A DNA stretch of 41,102 nt from contig JAEWLN010000005.1 of the NCBI GenBank assembly GCA_023457535.1, positions 1 through 41,102 of the forward strand. The letters run 5' to 3'. A program made the position numbers and the translations under genes. The notes below the pieces were generated by a model that was not told where the DNA came from, ran no database searches, and worked only from the letters and a program-made list of their open reading frames with translations. Position 1 is the stretch's first letter. Each line of letters starts with the position of its first letter. Below are positions 30,650-39,381 of this stretch, piece after piece. Source of the stretch: Bacteroidota bacterium. Lineage in GTDB: Bacteria; Bacteroidota; Bacteroidia; Flavobacteriales; Flavobacteriaceae.

Positions 30650-32380
30650 ATGAAAATTGAAAAAGACATACTCGACCGCGTCAATGAATGGCTCACACCC
30701 ACTTTTGACCGCGATACGCAGGACGCGATCACTGAAATGATGACATCCTCGCCTGCCGAATTACAAGAAAGTTTTTACAAAAATCTTGAGTTTGGAACGG
30801 GCGGAATGCGCGGCGTGATGGGCGTGGGGACCAACCGCATCAACAAATACACGCTGGGCAAGAACACGCAGGGATTGTCCGATTACCTGCACCAGGTGTT
30901 TGCCGGCGAGCAGATCAAAGTGGTCATTGCGTACGATTGCCGCCACAACAGCGATACGTTGGCCAAAGTAGTTGCGGACGTATTCTCGGCCAACGGAATT
31001 GAAGTGTACCTTTTTTCCGACATGCGCCCGACACCCGAACTGAGTTTCGCGCTCAAACACCTCAAATGCCATTGCGGCATCGTGCTGACGGCATCGCACA
31101 ATCCGCCCGAATACAATGGTTACAAGGTATATTGGCAAGACGGCGGACAGCTCGTACCGCCACAGGATAAAGAGATTATTGCGGTGATCGAAGCGTTGCG
31201 GTATGACCAGATCAGGTTTTCGGCCAATGAAAAAATGATCCATTATATCGACACCGATGTGGACCACGCGTTCTGGCAATCTTCCGTAGACAACGCCAGT
31301 TTTCGCGATACGCCGCAGCAGGCCAAAGATGCGCTCAGCATTGTGTTTACCTCGCTGCACGGAACGTCGATCAAAGCCGTGCCGCATGTACTGGAAAAGG
31401 CGGGCTATAAAAATGTCCACATTGTGCCCGAGCAGGCGGAACCGGATGGCGACTTCCCTACGGTCAAATCGCCAAACCCCGAAGAGCCGGAAGCCCTTAC
31501 CATGGCGATGGCATTGGCCGAGAAACGCAATGCCGACATCGTCGTGGGGACCGATCCTGACTGCGACCGTCTGGGCGTGGCCGTGCGCAACAACCAAGGC
31601 CGCATGACGCTGCTCAACGGTAACCAGACCATGGTGCTGATGACCGCATTTTTGCTTGACCAATGGAAAAAAGCGGGCAAGATCACCGGCAACCAGTTCA
31701 TCGGATCAACGATTGTTTCCACGCCAATGATGCTGCAACTGGCCGATGCTTACGGCGTGGAATGTAAAGTAGGACTCACCGGATTCAAGTGGATCGCCAA
31801 GTTCATTAAGGACTTCCCCAACCAGGAATTCATTGGGGGGGGCGAAGAAAGCTTTGGCTTTATGGTGGGCGATGCCGTGCGCGACAAAGATGCTGTGGCC
31901 GCGACCTTGCTGATGTGCGAACTGGCCGCGCGTGCCAAGGCCGCAGGAAGTTCTGTATATAACGAATTGCTCAGGCTTTACGTGGACCATGGGTTTTACA
32001 AAGAACACCTGGTTTCGCTGACCAAAAAAGGTATTGCCGGCCTGGCCGAGATCAACCAGATGATGGTGGACATGCGCGAAAATCCGGTAGCCGAAATTGC
32101 AGGCCAGCGCGTAGTAATGGTAGAGGATTACAAACATGCAACGGCGAAAAACCTGTTTACGGGTCAGGTTGAGCCCATGACTATTCCAAAATCCGATGTG
32201 TTGATCTATTACACCGAGGACGGTTCCAAAATCGCGGCGCGGCCAAGCGGAACCGAACCCAAAATCAAATTTTACGTCAGCGTGCACACCGACCTCGAAT
32301 CGGTCGAAAACGCGGCAGCCGTCGAAGCCGGACTCGATGCCCGAATCAAGGACATCCTGACGGACCTAAAAATCATTTAA
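30650..32380 (+). CDS. Phosphohexomutase (phosphoglucomutase/phosphomannomutase family)
   Basis: 576 residues from the ATG at 30650. An in-frame ATG at 30608 lies inside the repeat and adds an unlikely leader, so it is rejected. The four mutase domains are visible. The active serine is Ser149 in LTASHNPPEYNGYK; the metal loop is DPDCDRLGVA; the sugar-binding loop is GGGEESFGF; the phosphate-binding loop is RPSGTEPKIKFY. The enzyme interconverts hexose 1- and 6-phosphates and feeds nucleotide-sugar synthesis, fitting the neighbouring glycosyltransferase. Length ~575 matches the phosphoglucomutase-like Bacteroidetes branch. The stop TAA overlaps the ABC transporter ATG by one base (TAATG), so the two are translationally coupled. 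Confidence 0.94.
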   Translation: MKIEKDILDRVNEWLTPTFDRDTQDAITEMMTSSPAELQESFYKNLEFGTGGMRGVMGVGTNRINKYTLGKNTQGLSDYLHQVFAGEQIKVVIAYDCRHNSDTLAKVVADVFSANGIEVYLFSDMRPTPELSFALKHLKCHCGIVLTASHNPPEYNGYKVYWQDGGQLVPPQDKEIIAVIEALRYDQIRFSANEKMIHYIDTDVDHAFWQSSVDNASFRDTPQQAKDALSIVFTSLHGTSIKAVPHVLEKAGYKNVHIVPEQAEPDGDFPTVKSPNPEEPEALTMAMALAEKRNADIVVGTDPDCDRLGVAVRNNQGRMTLLNGNQTMVLMTAFLLDQWKKAGKITGNQFIGSTIVSTPMMLQLADAYGVECKVGLTGFKWIAKFIKDFPNQEFIGGGEESFGFMVGDAVRDKDAVAATLLMCELAARAKAAGSSVYNELLRLYVDHGFYKEHLVSLTKKGIAGLAEINQMMVDMRENPVAEIAGQRVVMVEDYKHATAKNLFTGQVEPMTIPKSDVLIYYTEDGSKIAARPSGTEPKIKFYVSVHTDLESVENAAAVEAGLDARIKDILTDLKII

Positions 32381-34206
32381 TGGAAATTTACAAAAAACTG
32401 ATCCCGTACATCGGGCCCTATAAACGCAATGCGGTGCTCAACATTACGTTCAACGTCTTGTATGCGTTGTTCAGCGCGCTGTCGATGGCGGCACTCATGC
32501 CTGTGCTCAACGTACTGTTCGGGCAGGATGAAAAAGTGACCGTCAAACCCCGGCTTGATTCGGTGCTCGACCTGGGCGGCTGGCTCAAAGACTCGCTCAA
32601 TTATTATGCAACGCGGTTTGCGGGCGAAAATCCGGTGCGGGCGCTTTTGTTTGTAATCGTGATCATCATCGGGTTGTTTTTCCTCAAAAATATTTTCAAC
32701 TATCTGGCCATGCGTCAGATCACGGTTTTGCGCAACGGCGTACTCCGCGATCTGCGCAACACGCTGTACCGCAAAATTGTCGAACTGCCGATTTCGTTTT
32801 ATTCCGAAAAGCGAAAAGGCGACGTCATGGCTCGCATGTTGGGCGATGTAGGCGAAGTGCAAACGTCTTTTTTCCAGATTTTCGAACTCATTGTGCGCGA
32901 ACCGCTGACCATTTTGTTCACCATCATCACCATGTTGTTCATCAGCACCGAACTGACGCTCTTCGTGTTTGTTTTTATTCCGATTTCGGGTTATCTGATT
33001 TCACTCGTCGGTAAATCGCTCAAAAGCAAATCACAGCGTGCGCAACAGGAATCGGGCTATTTCATTTCGATCCTCGAGGAAACTCTTGGCGGATTGAAAG
33101 TCGTCAAAAGCTACAATGCCGAAGATAATTTCAAGTCCAAATTCAACGCCTCGACCTCGCGTTTGCTCAAATTGTCGAACAGCATCGGCAATAAAACCAA
33201 TCTCGCATCGCCTATGAGTGAATTCCTGGGCATCATCACCATTGCGGTCTTATTGCTTTATGGCGGGCAGATGGTACTCGTGGACCAAACGCTCGAAGGC
33301 GCGTCGTTCATCACCTACATCGCCCTGGCGTACAACATTTTGACCCCGGCCAAGGCCATTTCGAAGGCTTCTTACCAGGTCAAAAGCGGGCTCGCGGCGG
33401 CCGATCGCGTATTTGCCGTACTCGAGCAGCCCAACGACATCACGGATAAACCGGATGCAATCGGAAAAACCACATTCGAAAACCACGTCACGATCGAACA
33501 CGTCAACTTTCGCTATGAGGCTGAAAACGTCCTGAAAGAATTTTCGCTCAATATCAAAAAAGGTCAAACTGTGGCACTGGTAGGTCAATCGGGATCGGGA
33601 AAAAGCACAATAGCGAATTTGCTGACGCGTTTTTACGATGTGAGCGAAGGGACGATCCGTATTGACGGCACCGATATCAAAGACCTTAAACTCGAGTCGC
33701 TTCGCCACCTGATAGGGCTTGTAACGCAAGACAGCATTTTGTTCAACGACACGATCAAGGCCAACATCCTGCTGGGCAAACCCGATGCATCGGACCAGGA
33801 AATCATCGACGCGCTCAGGATCGCCAACGCGTATGAGTTTGTCGAAGACCTGCCGCAGGGAATTTACACCAACATCGGCGATGCCGGAAACAAACTATCG
33901 GGCGGGCAAAAACAACGCCTTTCAATTGCGCGCGCGGTGCTCAAAAATCCACCCATCATGATCTTGGACGAGGCCACATCGGCGCTGGATACCGAAAGCG
34001 AAAAACTCGTGCAGGTGGCCCTTGAAAACATGATGCAGAACCGTACTTCAGTTGTGATCGCACACCGTTTGTCTACGATCCAGAAAGCCGACGTGATCGT
34101 CGTCATGAAAAAAGGCCGCATCGTCGAACAGGGAACACACGAACAGCTGCTCGCGCACAACGGCACTTACAAAAAGCTGGTCACGATGCAATCGCTCGAA
34201 GCTTAA
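32380..34206 (+). CDS. ABC-type exporter with fused membrane and ATP-binding domains (MsbA-like)
   Basis: 608 residues. Six transmembrane segments occupy ~15-325 (examples: AVLNITFNVLYALFSALSMAAL, ALLFVIVIIIGLFFLKNIF, PLTILFTIITMLFISTELTLFVFVFIPI, ITIAVLLLYGGQMVLV). The nucleotide-binding domain, ~350-600, has Walker A GQSGSGKST (residue ~402), signature LSGGQKQRLSIARA, Walker B IMILDEATSALD and H-loop VVIAHRLSTI. It probably works as a homodimer. The type is that of lipid A or lipid-linked glycan flippases and drug exporters; the substrate is unknown. The one-base overlap with the phosphohexomutase and the nearby glycosyltransferase point to transport of a glycolipid (inference). Confidence 0.94.
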   Translation: MEIYKKLIPYIGPYKRNAVLNITFNVLYALFSALSMAALMPVLNVLFGQDEKVTVKPRLDSVLDLGGWLKDSLNYYATRFAGENPVRALLFVIVIIIGLFFLKNIFNYLAMRQITVLRNGVLRDLRNTLYRKIVELPISFYSEKRKGDVMARMLGDVGEVQTSFFQIFELIVREPLTILFTIITMLFISTELTLFVFVFIPISGYLISLVGKSLKSKSQRAQQESGYFISILEETLGGLKVVKSYNAEDNFKSKFNASTSRLLKLSNSIGNKTNLASPMSEFLGIITIAVLLLYGGQMVLVDQTLEGASFITYIALAYNILTPAKAISKASYQVKSGLAAADRVFAVLEQPNDITDKPDAIGKTTFENHVTIEHVNFRYEAENVLKEFSLNIKKGQTVALVGQSGSGKSTIANLLTRFYDVSEGTIRIDGTDIKDLKLESLRHLIGLVTQDSILFNDTIKANILLGKPDASDQEIIDALRIANAYEFVEDLPQGIYTNIGDAGNKLSGGQKQRLSIARAVLKNPPIMILDEATSALDTESEKLVQVALENMMQNRTSVVIAHRLSTIQKADVIVVMKKGRIVEQGTHEQLLAHNGTYKKLVTMQSLEA

Positions 34207-34278
34207 TTCTTGCCTGTCGGGGTTAAAAAAAGTGGATCGGATGACCCAGAAAACCATCCGAATCACTAACTTTAAGTC

Positions 34279-34980
34279 ATGTACGTCAGCGACCCCGACA
34301 TTCAACTCCCTGCAGATTACGACACCGTGGTCTGGAAATACCTCGACCTGTCCAAATTTGTCGATTTGTTGCTGTACCGCAAATTGTTCATGTCGCGCTC
34401 GGATAAATTCGAAGACCAGTACGAAGGTACGTTCAGTGAACCCACTTTTGAAGAGATCAAAAAGCTGTCGGCCGACAATCCGGACTTTCTGGACTTTTAC
34501 AAAACGCGCCGCAAGAATGTGGTAGTCAGTTCGTGGCACCTGAACCAGTACGAGTCCTTCGCGATGTGGCAGATCTTCACGCAAAAAACGGAAGGCCTTG
34601 CCATTCAATCCACGCTCGGCCGGTTGCAAAAGGCGCTTGTACGCGAAAAAAAATACGAGCAGCATATCGGCCAGGTTCATTACATCGACTACAAAAAGGA
34701 GTACATCCCTTTTGAAAACAGCTTTTTTCCGTTCATGTTCAAGCGCAAAAGTTTTGTGTACGAGCGCGAGATCCGCATCATTACCGATGTGACGGCGCAC
34801 CACCTGATCATTGACAACGGACTTAAGATTGATGTCGACCTGACGCATCTGATCGAAAAAATCTACATCCATCCCAAGTCTGAGAATTGGTATAAAAATC
34901 TCGTGATCGAACTCGTCAAACGGCTCGGATTTGATTTTACGATCGAAAAATCGGACCTCGAAAGCGACATCCTGATTTAA
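34279..34980 (+). CDS. DUF2971 domain-containing protein
   Basis: 233 residues, soluble and without signal peptide. Hallmarks of DUF2971: the opening VWKYLDLSKFVDLLLYRKLFMSRSDKFEDQYEG, the central VVSSWHLNQYESFAMWQIFTQKTEGLAI, then HYIDYKKEYIPFENSFFPFMFKRKSFVYEREIRII, and a C-terminal KIYIHPKSENWYKNLV. The family is widespread and of unknown function. It begins 72 bases after the ABC transporter stop; the gap contains a 6-base hairpin CGGATG / CATCCG (34236-34241, 34253-34258). Whether it belongs to the upstream operon is uncertain. Confidence 0.92.
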   Translation: MYVSDPDIQLPADYDTVVWKYLDLSKFVDLLLYRKLFMSRSDKFEDQYEGTFSEPTFEEIKKLSADNPDFLDFYKTRRKNVVVSSWHLNQYESFAMWQIFTQKTEGLAIQSTLGRLQKALVREKKYEQHIGQVHYIDYKKEYIPFENSFFPFMFKRKSFVYEREIRIITDVTAHHLIIDNGLKIDVDLTHLIEKIYIHPKSENWYKNLVIELVKRLGFDFTIEKSDLESDILI

Positions 34981-35011
34981 AATAAACGGCCTCGGCGCGC
35001 GTTCTACAAAG

Positions 35012-35019
35012 TACTTTTG
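35012..35019 (+). promoter_or_regulatory. Bacteroidetes -7 element before the imelysin gene
   Basis: TACTTTTG, an exact TANNTTTG match, 23 bases before the ATG. It lies inside a near-palindrome (ACAAAGTACTTTTGT). Confidence 0.5.
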
Positions 35020-35042
35020 TATTTTAGCAAATAAAAACTGAA

Positions 35043-36098
35043 ATGAAAAACCGCTTCGCTTTTTTTGCCGCGATCCTGACCGGATGGTTAACAACGGGTT
35101 GCAGCAGCGACAACAACGTCCCGATTGTCAACCAGGAAAACACGGCGCGCTACACCAATGTGCTGACCGATCTCTCGCACGATGTCATCACAGAAACTTA
35201 CCGCGATCTTTATACGAGCGCCTCAACGCTCAAAACCGCCGCCGACGCTTTTGCCATTGGCGATCAGACGCAGCTCGAATCGGTAAAGACCGCCTGGCGC
35301 CAAACCCGCGTACATTGGGAGCAATCCGAAGCGTTCAACTACGGCCCGGCCGATGCCAACGGAGCCGATGCCATGATCGATACATGGCCTATCGACACCG
35401 ACGCAATGCTCGAATTGCTCGAAAATCCCGAGCCCATTACAGCCGATACGCTGCAAGCCAATAACGAAGTACGCGGACTGCACCTGATCGAACGGCTTGC
35501 GTGGGGCGAATCGGGCAATAAAATGGCCGCCGATTTTACACCCAAAGAGGTGGAATTGCTGCGCGCCGCGGCGTCCGATCTACAAACAACGGCGCAACAG
35601 CTTTACGACGGCTGGCGCCTCGACAGCGGGAATTATGGCGCCAATTTTATCAATGCCGGTCAAAGCGGATCGGTGTATACGGCGCAGGAACTCGCACTCG
35701 AGGCCATCGTCAACGGCATGATCGCGCTTGCCGACGAAGTAGCCAACACCAAAATTCAGGGACCGCTGATCCAGGGTAACATTGCCGAAGAGTCCGCCAC
35801 AAGCGCCAATACGCTGTCCGACCTGAGAAACAACCTCCTGAGTATTCAACATTTGTATACCGGCGACCGAAATGGCGTAGACGGCAACGGGATCGACAGC
35901 CTGCTCGGCGACAGCCCGCTCGACAGCGCCGTGGTGCAGGCGATCGACGAAGCAATTCAAGCCATAGACGCGATTCCGGGTACGTTTTCAGACGCATTGA
36001 CCGCGAATCCAGAATACGTTGAAAATGCTTATACGAAGGCTGCCGCGCTTCATGCGGTATTGCAAAGCGAACTGCTGCCGCATTTGGTGGCGATGTAA
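35043..36098 (+). CDS. Imelysin family lipoprotein
   Basis: 351 residues. Signal peptide with lipobox TTGC (Cys20), so anchored in the cell envelope. Imelysin-type helical-bundle features include DVITETYRDLYTSASTLKTAADAF and the family's GxHxxE motif, RGLHLIERLAWGE, with His147 and Glu150. Related regions later are LIQGNIAEESATSANTLSDLRNNL and IDAIPGTFSDALTANPEYVENAY. Imelysins are periplasmic/surface proteins linked to iron or heme uptake. The following plus-strand hairpin terminator at 36104 suggests the gene is monocistronic. Confidence 0.93.
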   Translation: MKNRFAFFAAILTGWLTTGCSSDNNVPIVNQENTARYTNVLTDLSHDVITETYRDLYTSASTLKTAADAFAIGDQTQLESVKTAWRQTRVHWEQSEAFNYGPADANGADAMIDTWPIDTDAMLELLENPEPITADTLQANNEVRGLHLIERLAWGESGNKMAADFTPKEVELLRAAASDLQTTAQQLYDGWRLDSGNYGANFINAGQSGSVYTAQELALEAIVNGMIALADEVANTKIQGPLIQGNIAEESATSANTLSDLRNNLLSIQHLYTGDRNGVDGNGIDSLLGDSPLDSAVVQAIDEAIQAIDAIPGTFSDALTANPEYVENAYTKAAALHAVLQSELLPHLVAM

Positions 36099-36103
36099 TG
36101 GAA

Positions 36104-36136
36104 AGGCCCCGATGAAGATCGGGGCCTGTTTTTTTT
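36104..36136 (+). terminator. Rho-independent terminator of the imelysin gene
   Basis: Perfect 10-base stem AGGCCCCGAT (36104-36113) / ATCGGGGCCT (36118-36127), 4-base loop GAAG, then eight T's. Confidence 0.93.
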
Positions 36137-36860
36137 AGATCGGTTTGTAATCTGAAACCTTCCAATCTTTGTCGGACAGGTCGATAAAGTAATAATGGAC
36201 GAGATCGTTGGGGTCAAACTCGCCGTTTTTATTGGTATCTTCAATGGTTCGGAAGTACAATTTGTTTTGCGATTCGACGACGCTCCAATCGATCAGTTCC
36301 TGCATATCGGCAGATATTTTGGTAAATCTTGCGCCGCCCATTTCGCTCATGTAAAGCGACTTGATGTCGTTGGTATCGAGTTTTCCGTCCTGGTTTGTAT
36401 CCATGTCGGCAAGCGTGTAAACCATGACTTGCTGTTTGTTTCGCTCTGCCAGCGCACGCAAAAATTTTGCCGATTGGATCAACAGTGGCTTGTCGGACAG
36501 CGATACGATCGAATCCGATCCGAACGGCTGAAACTTCAGGTTGCGCAAATACCCCGTGATTTCACCTTCGTCATAATTGGATATCTGGAAACTGGCCGTA
36601 TTGGCAGCCGCTCCCGAGGCATCGTATTTGGGTTTTCCAGCGCCAAAATTCAAATCCCCTACAGGATGGATCAGATAGGCCGTGCCCGGAATATGGATCG
36701 GTAAGTCAGCGACTTCTATCTGGGCGGTATCGGCTTTTGGTACTGCTTTTTCCTTTTTGGCCGCGTCATAAGTCACTTTGGGCTTTTCTGCAGGTTCCTG
36801 CTTACAGCCGGCCGAAACAGCCGCCAGACAGGCCAGCAGAAACAGTTGCGTATTTTTCAT
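36135..36860 (-). CDS. Hypothetical lipoprotein with two EF-hand-like calcium loops
   Basis: 241 residues. Signal peptide with lipobox (SAGC, Cys19) so probably lipid-anchored. The mid-protein stretch is unremarkable (VADLPIHIPGTAYLIHPVGDLNFGAGKPKYDASG). Two loops look like EF-hand or dockerin-type calcium sites: DTNQDGKLDTNDIKSLYM and DTNKNGEFDPNDLVHYYF, the second near the C-terminus. No recognised domain. It has its own promoter (36877-36884) and is not part of the TonB/M23 operon. Its 3' end lies next to the imelysin terminator. Confidence 0.78.
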   Translation of the reverse strand: MKNTQLFLLACLAAVSAGCKQEPAEKPKVTYDAAKKEKAVPKADTAQIEVADLPIHIPGTAYLIHPVGDLNFGAGKPKYDASGAAANTASFQISNYDEGEITGYLRNLKFQPFGSDSIVSLSDKPLLIQSAKFLRALAERNKQQVMVYTLADMDTNQDGKLDTNDIKSLYMSEMGGARFTKISADMQELIDWSVVESQNKLYFRTIEDTNKNGEFDPNDLVHYYFIDLSDKDWKVSDYKPI

Positions 36861-36876
36861 ATTTGTTCGCTTTGTT

Positions 36877-36884
36877 CAAAGATA
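36877..36884 (-). promoter_or_regulatory. Bacteroidetes -7 element before the calcium-loop lipoprotein gene
   Basis: TATCTTTG on the minus strand, an exact TANNTTTG match 16 bases before the ATG. A TTTA about 21 bases further up may act as the -33 element. Confidence 0.5.
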
Positions 36885-36904
36885 ATTATTTTTGCGCAGC
36901 CTGT

Positions 36905-39373
36905 TTAAAGTTTAACGGCCAGCTTGATGTTAAACGTGCGCGTGGTAAGGTAGTTCGGGATGCCATAATTGTTCTTCGTATAGGCATCGCGCACCCAGGT
37001 ATTGGTAATCGCGTTCTGGTTGTTGAACATGTTGAAGATCTCAAACCCGAGCGACAGATCCTCGAATTTCTTTAGCCAATGCCCGTCCGGACGCAACGCA
37101 TTTTTTTCTGTGAATACATACGAAAACCCTACATCTGCACGGCGATAGTCCTTCAGGCGCAATTGGTACAGATAAGGGTCGGCATACGATGGCGAACCAC
37201 CCGGCAAACCGGTATTATACACCAGATTGAGGTAAATCTTTACGCTTGTGATCTTGGGCATAAAATCCTGGAACAAAATCCCGAATTTAAGTCGTTGGTC
37301 GGTAGGACGCGCGATCCAACCGCGACCGTCCTGGTTTTCCTCGGTTTTCATGTAGCCAAAGCTGAACCAAGATTCGGTTCCCGGGACAAATTCGCCGTTG
37401 AGCCGCGTATCAAAACCTTGCGCGAACGCTTTGGCGTTGTTGTTTGCGGCATATCGGATCCGGACATTTTCGATCGTATAGGCATTGACATCGGTCAGCG
37501 ATTTGTAATAAAGTTCCGATACCATTTTAAACGGCCGGCTCCACATTTTAAAACTGTAATCGTGTCCGAGTACCACATGCACTGACGATTGCGCTTTGAC
37601 ATCGGGCACAACCGAACCGTCGCTATCGCGCAGTTCCCTGTAAAACGGCGGCTGGTAATACATCCCGCCGGAAATGCGGAACACCATGTCTTTGTCCCAT
37701 TCGGGCTTGATCGCGAATTGCGCGCGCGGACTAAACACCGTTTGGTTGCCGCTGTTCAGATTGCCACCCGATACGCCCCATTGGTGCATCCGCACACCTG
37801 CATTGTACCAAACTTCACTGGTTCCGATCTTGTCCTTGAGGCTCCATTGCGCGTATCCTGAAAAGCGGCTGATCCTGACAAAATTCTTCGCGCGAACATT
37901 CTGGTATGGCACAAGCGGCCCGGTATACGGATTGTACGGCTGGTCGTTGCGCGGCAAATCGATAATGGGCGGATTGAGCGAAAAACCCGCAGAATCGATT
38001 ACTTCCCACTCCACAATCCGGTCGCGGATATCTTCCCGCGTATATTTGAAACCGAACTCGATGTTGTGTTTTTGCTTGATTTTGTATTCACCTTTGACCT
38101 CAGCGTTGACGATAACCGCATCGAGATCGTTTCTTGCATGATTGAGTTGCGATCCGATACCGCGGCTGTATTGCACCTCGCCAAACGTATCAGAGCCAAG
38201 ATTTGTATCGACTTCGCCGAGCGAATACGCGGCCTGGATATCAAAATATTCCTGTTCGAGCGTATGGTACGCCGATCCGATGAGTTTCAGCGTCAGGCTT
38301 TCACTGGCTTTGAACGTCGTTTTGAGCGCAGCAAAATAGGTTTGGTATTGGTCCTTTTCCTTGCCATCGTAAACCACTTGCAGCGCGATCGGTTCGCTGA
38401 GCGTGCCAAAATTAGTCTGGCGTGTAAGGGGTTCGTAATCGTATTTGTTCTGGGAAATATTGCCGAGCACCGAAAATTCCCATCGGTCATTCGGGGTGAA
38501 AGTAATGTTCGATTGCAAATCGGCAAACCGCGGACGAAAATTGGTCTCGGTATCCTGACTGTCGACAAGCAAACTGTTGTCGCGGTAACGCACCCCTGTC
38601 AGGGCCGTCCATTTTTTATCCTTCGAAACGGCGTCCACCGTCACGCTGCCGCCCAGGAAACTGGCTTCGAGCGCAGCACCAAACTGCCGCGGCTTGCGGT
38701 ATGCGATGTCGAGTACGGACGACAATTTATCGCCATATTTGGCCTGGAAACCGCCGGCCGAAAAGTCGACGTTCTGAACCATATCGGTATTGGTAAAACT
38801 GAGTCCTTCCTGTTGTCCGGACCGGATCAAAAACGGGCGATATACCTCAATTTCATTAACATACACCAGGTTTTCGTCGTAATTACCGCCGCGTACCGAG
38901 TAGGCCGTGCTGAGTTCGTTATTGCCAGAGACGCCCGGCAGTAATTTGATGATGTTCTCCACGCCTGCATTGGCTCCCGGAATCTTGCGGATGGTTTCCG
39001 GCTCCACGGCCACAACGCCCTGAACGCGCCGGCGGTTATTGACCACCGTAACCTCTCCCAGCGTTTCGCCCTGACTCGACATCACCAGGTTAAACTCGTA
39101 ATTCTCGCCGGGTTCCAGCTCAACCGTGACCGAGCTCTTGTACAGCGTGGCATGGGTGAAAACCACGCTTATCTTTTCATTGGCCGGAACAATTATTTCG
39201 TAAAAACCCGTCGCGTCGCTTTTGGCTATCCTGTCGCCGGCTGTGATGTTTGCCTGGCTGACCGGCTGGTTGCCTTCATCGAGAATAACCCCTAAGATAC
39301 GGGCGGTTTGCGCATGACCGACGGTGCCGATCAATAAAAAAATCAAAGTCAGCAGTTTGAATTTTGTTCCCAA
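36905..39373 (-). CDS. TonB-dependent receptor with N-terminal carboxypeptidase-like domain
   Basis: 822 residues starting at TTG (39371-39373). No ATG lies between it and the preceding gene, and the signal peptide LLTLIFLLIGTVGHAQ begins right after, so TTG is the best start. Residues ~22-110 form the carboxypeptidase-regulatory-like domain (ARILGVILDEGNQPVSQANI) typical of Bacteroidetes SusC-like and other TonB receptors. The plug is at ~115-240 (RRRVQGVVAVEPETIRKIPGANAGVENIIKLLPGV, YSVRGGNYDENLVYVNEIE). The rest is a 22-strand barrel with aromatic girdles. No SusD-like neighbour is present, so a SusCD system is not suggested. Substrate unknown. It follows the M23 peptidase by 8 bases and is probably in the same operon. 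Confidence 0.93.
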   Translation of the reverse strand: MGTKFKLLTLIFLLIGTVGHAQTARILGVILDEGNQPVSQANITAGDRIAKSDATGFYEIIVPANEKISVVFTHATLYKSSVTVELEPGENYEFNLVMSSQGETLGEVTVVNNRRRVQGVVAVEPETIRKIPGANAGVENIIKLLPGVSGNNELSTAYSVRGGNYDENLVYVNEIEVYRPFLIRSGQQEGLSFTNTDMVQNVDFSAGGFQAKYGDKLSSVLDIAYRKPRQFGAALEASFLGGSVTVDAVSKDKKWTALTGVRYRDNSLLVDSQDTETNFRPRFADLQSNITFTPNDRWEFSVLGNISQNKYDYEPLTRQTNFGTLSEPIALQVVYDGKEKDQYQTYFAALKTTFKASESLTLKLIGSAYHTLEQEYFDIQAAYSLGEVDTNLGSDTFGEVQYSRGIGSQLNHARNDLDAVIVNAEVKGEYKIKQKHNIEFGFKYTREDIRDRIVEWEVIDSAGFSLNPPIIDLPRNDQPYNPYTGPLVPYQNVRAKNFVRISRFSGYAQWSLKDKIGTSEVWYNAGVRMHQWGVSGGNLNSGNQTVFSPRAQFAIKPEWDKDMVFRISGGMYYQPPFYRELRDSDGSVVPDVKAQSSVHVVLGHDYSFKMWSRPFKMVSELYYKSLTDVNAYTIENVRIRYAANNNAKAFAQGFDTRLNGEFVPGTESWFSFGYMKTEENQDGRGWIARPTDQRLKFGILFQDFMPKITSVKIYLNLVYNTGLPGGSPSYADPYLYQLRLKDYRRADVGFSYVFTEKNALRPDGHWLKKFEDLSLGFEIFNMFNNQNAITNTWVRDAYTKNNYGIPNYLTTRTFNIKLAVKL

Positions 39374-39381
39374 ATTGATTG

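Noticed and set aside
34267..34274. TAACTTTA as a promoter for the DUF2971 gene
   Set aside because: Too near the ATG to leave a leader and not exact.
34048..35094. 348-codon open frame on the minus strand
   Set aside because: Opposite the ABC exporter end, the DUF2971 gene and the imelysin start; no domain.
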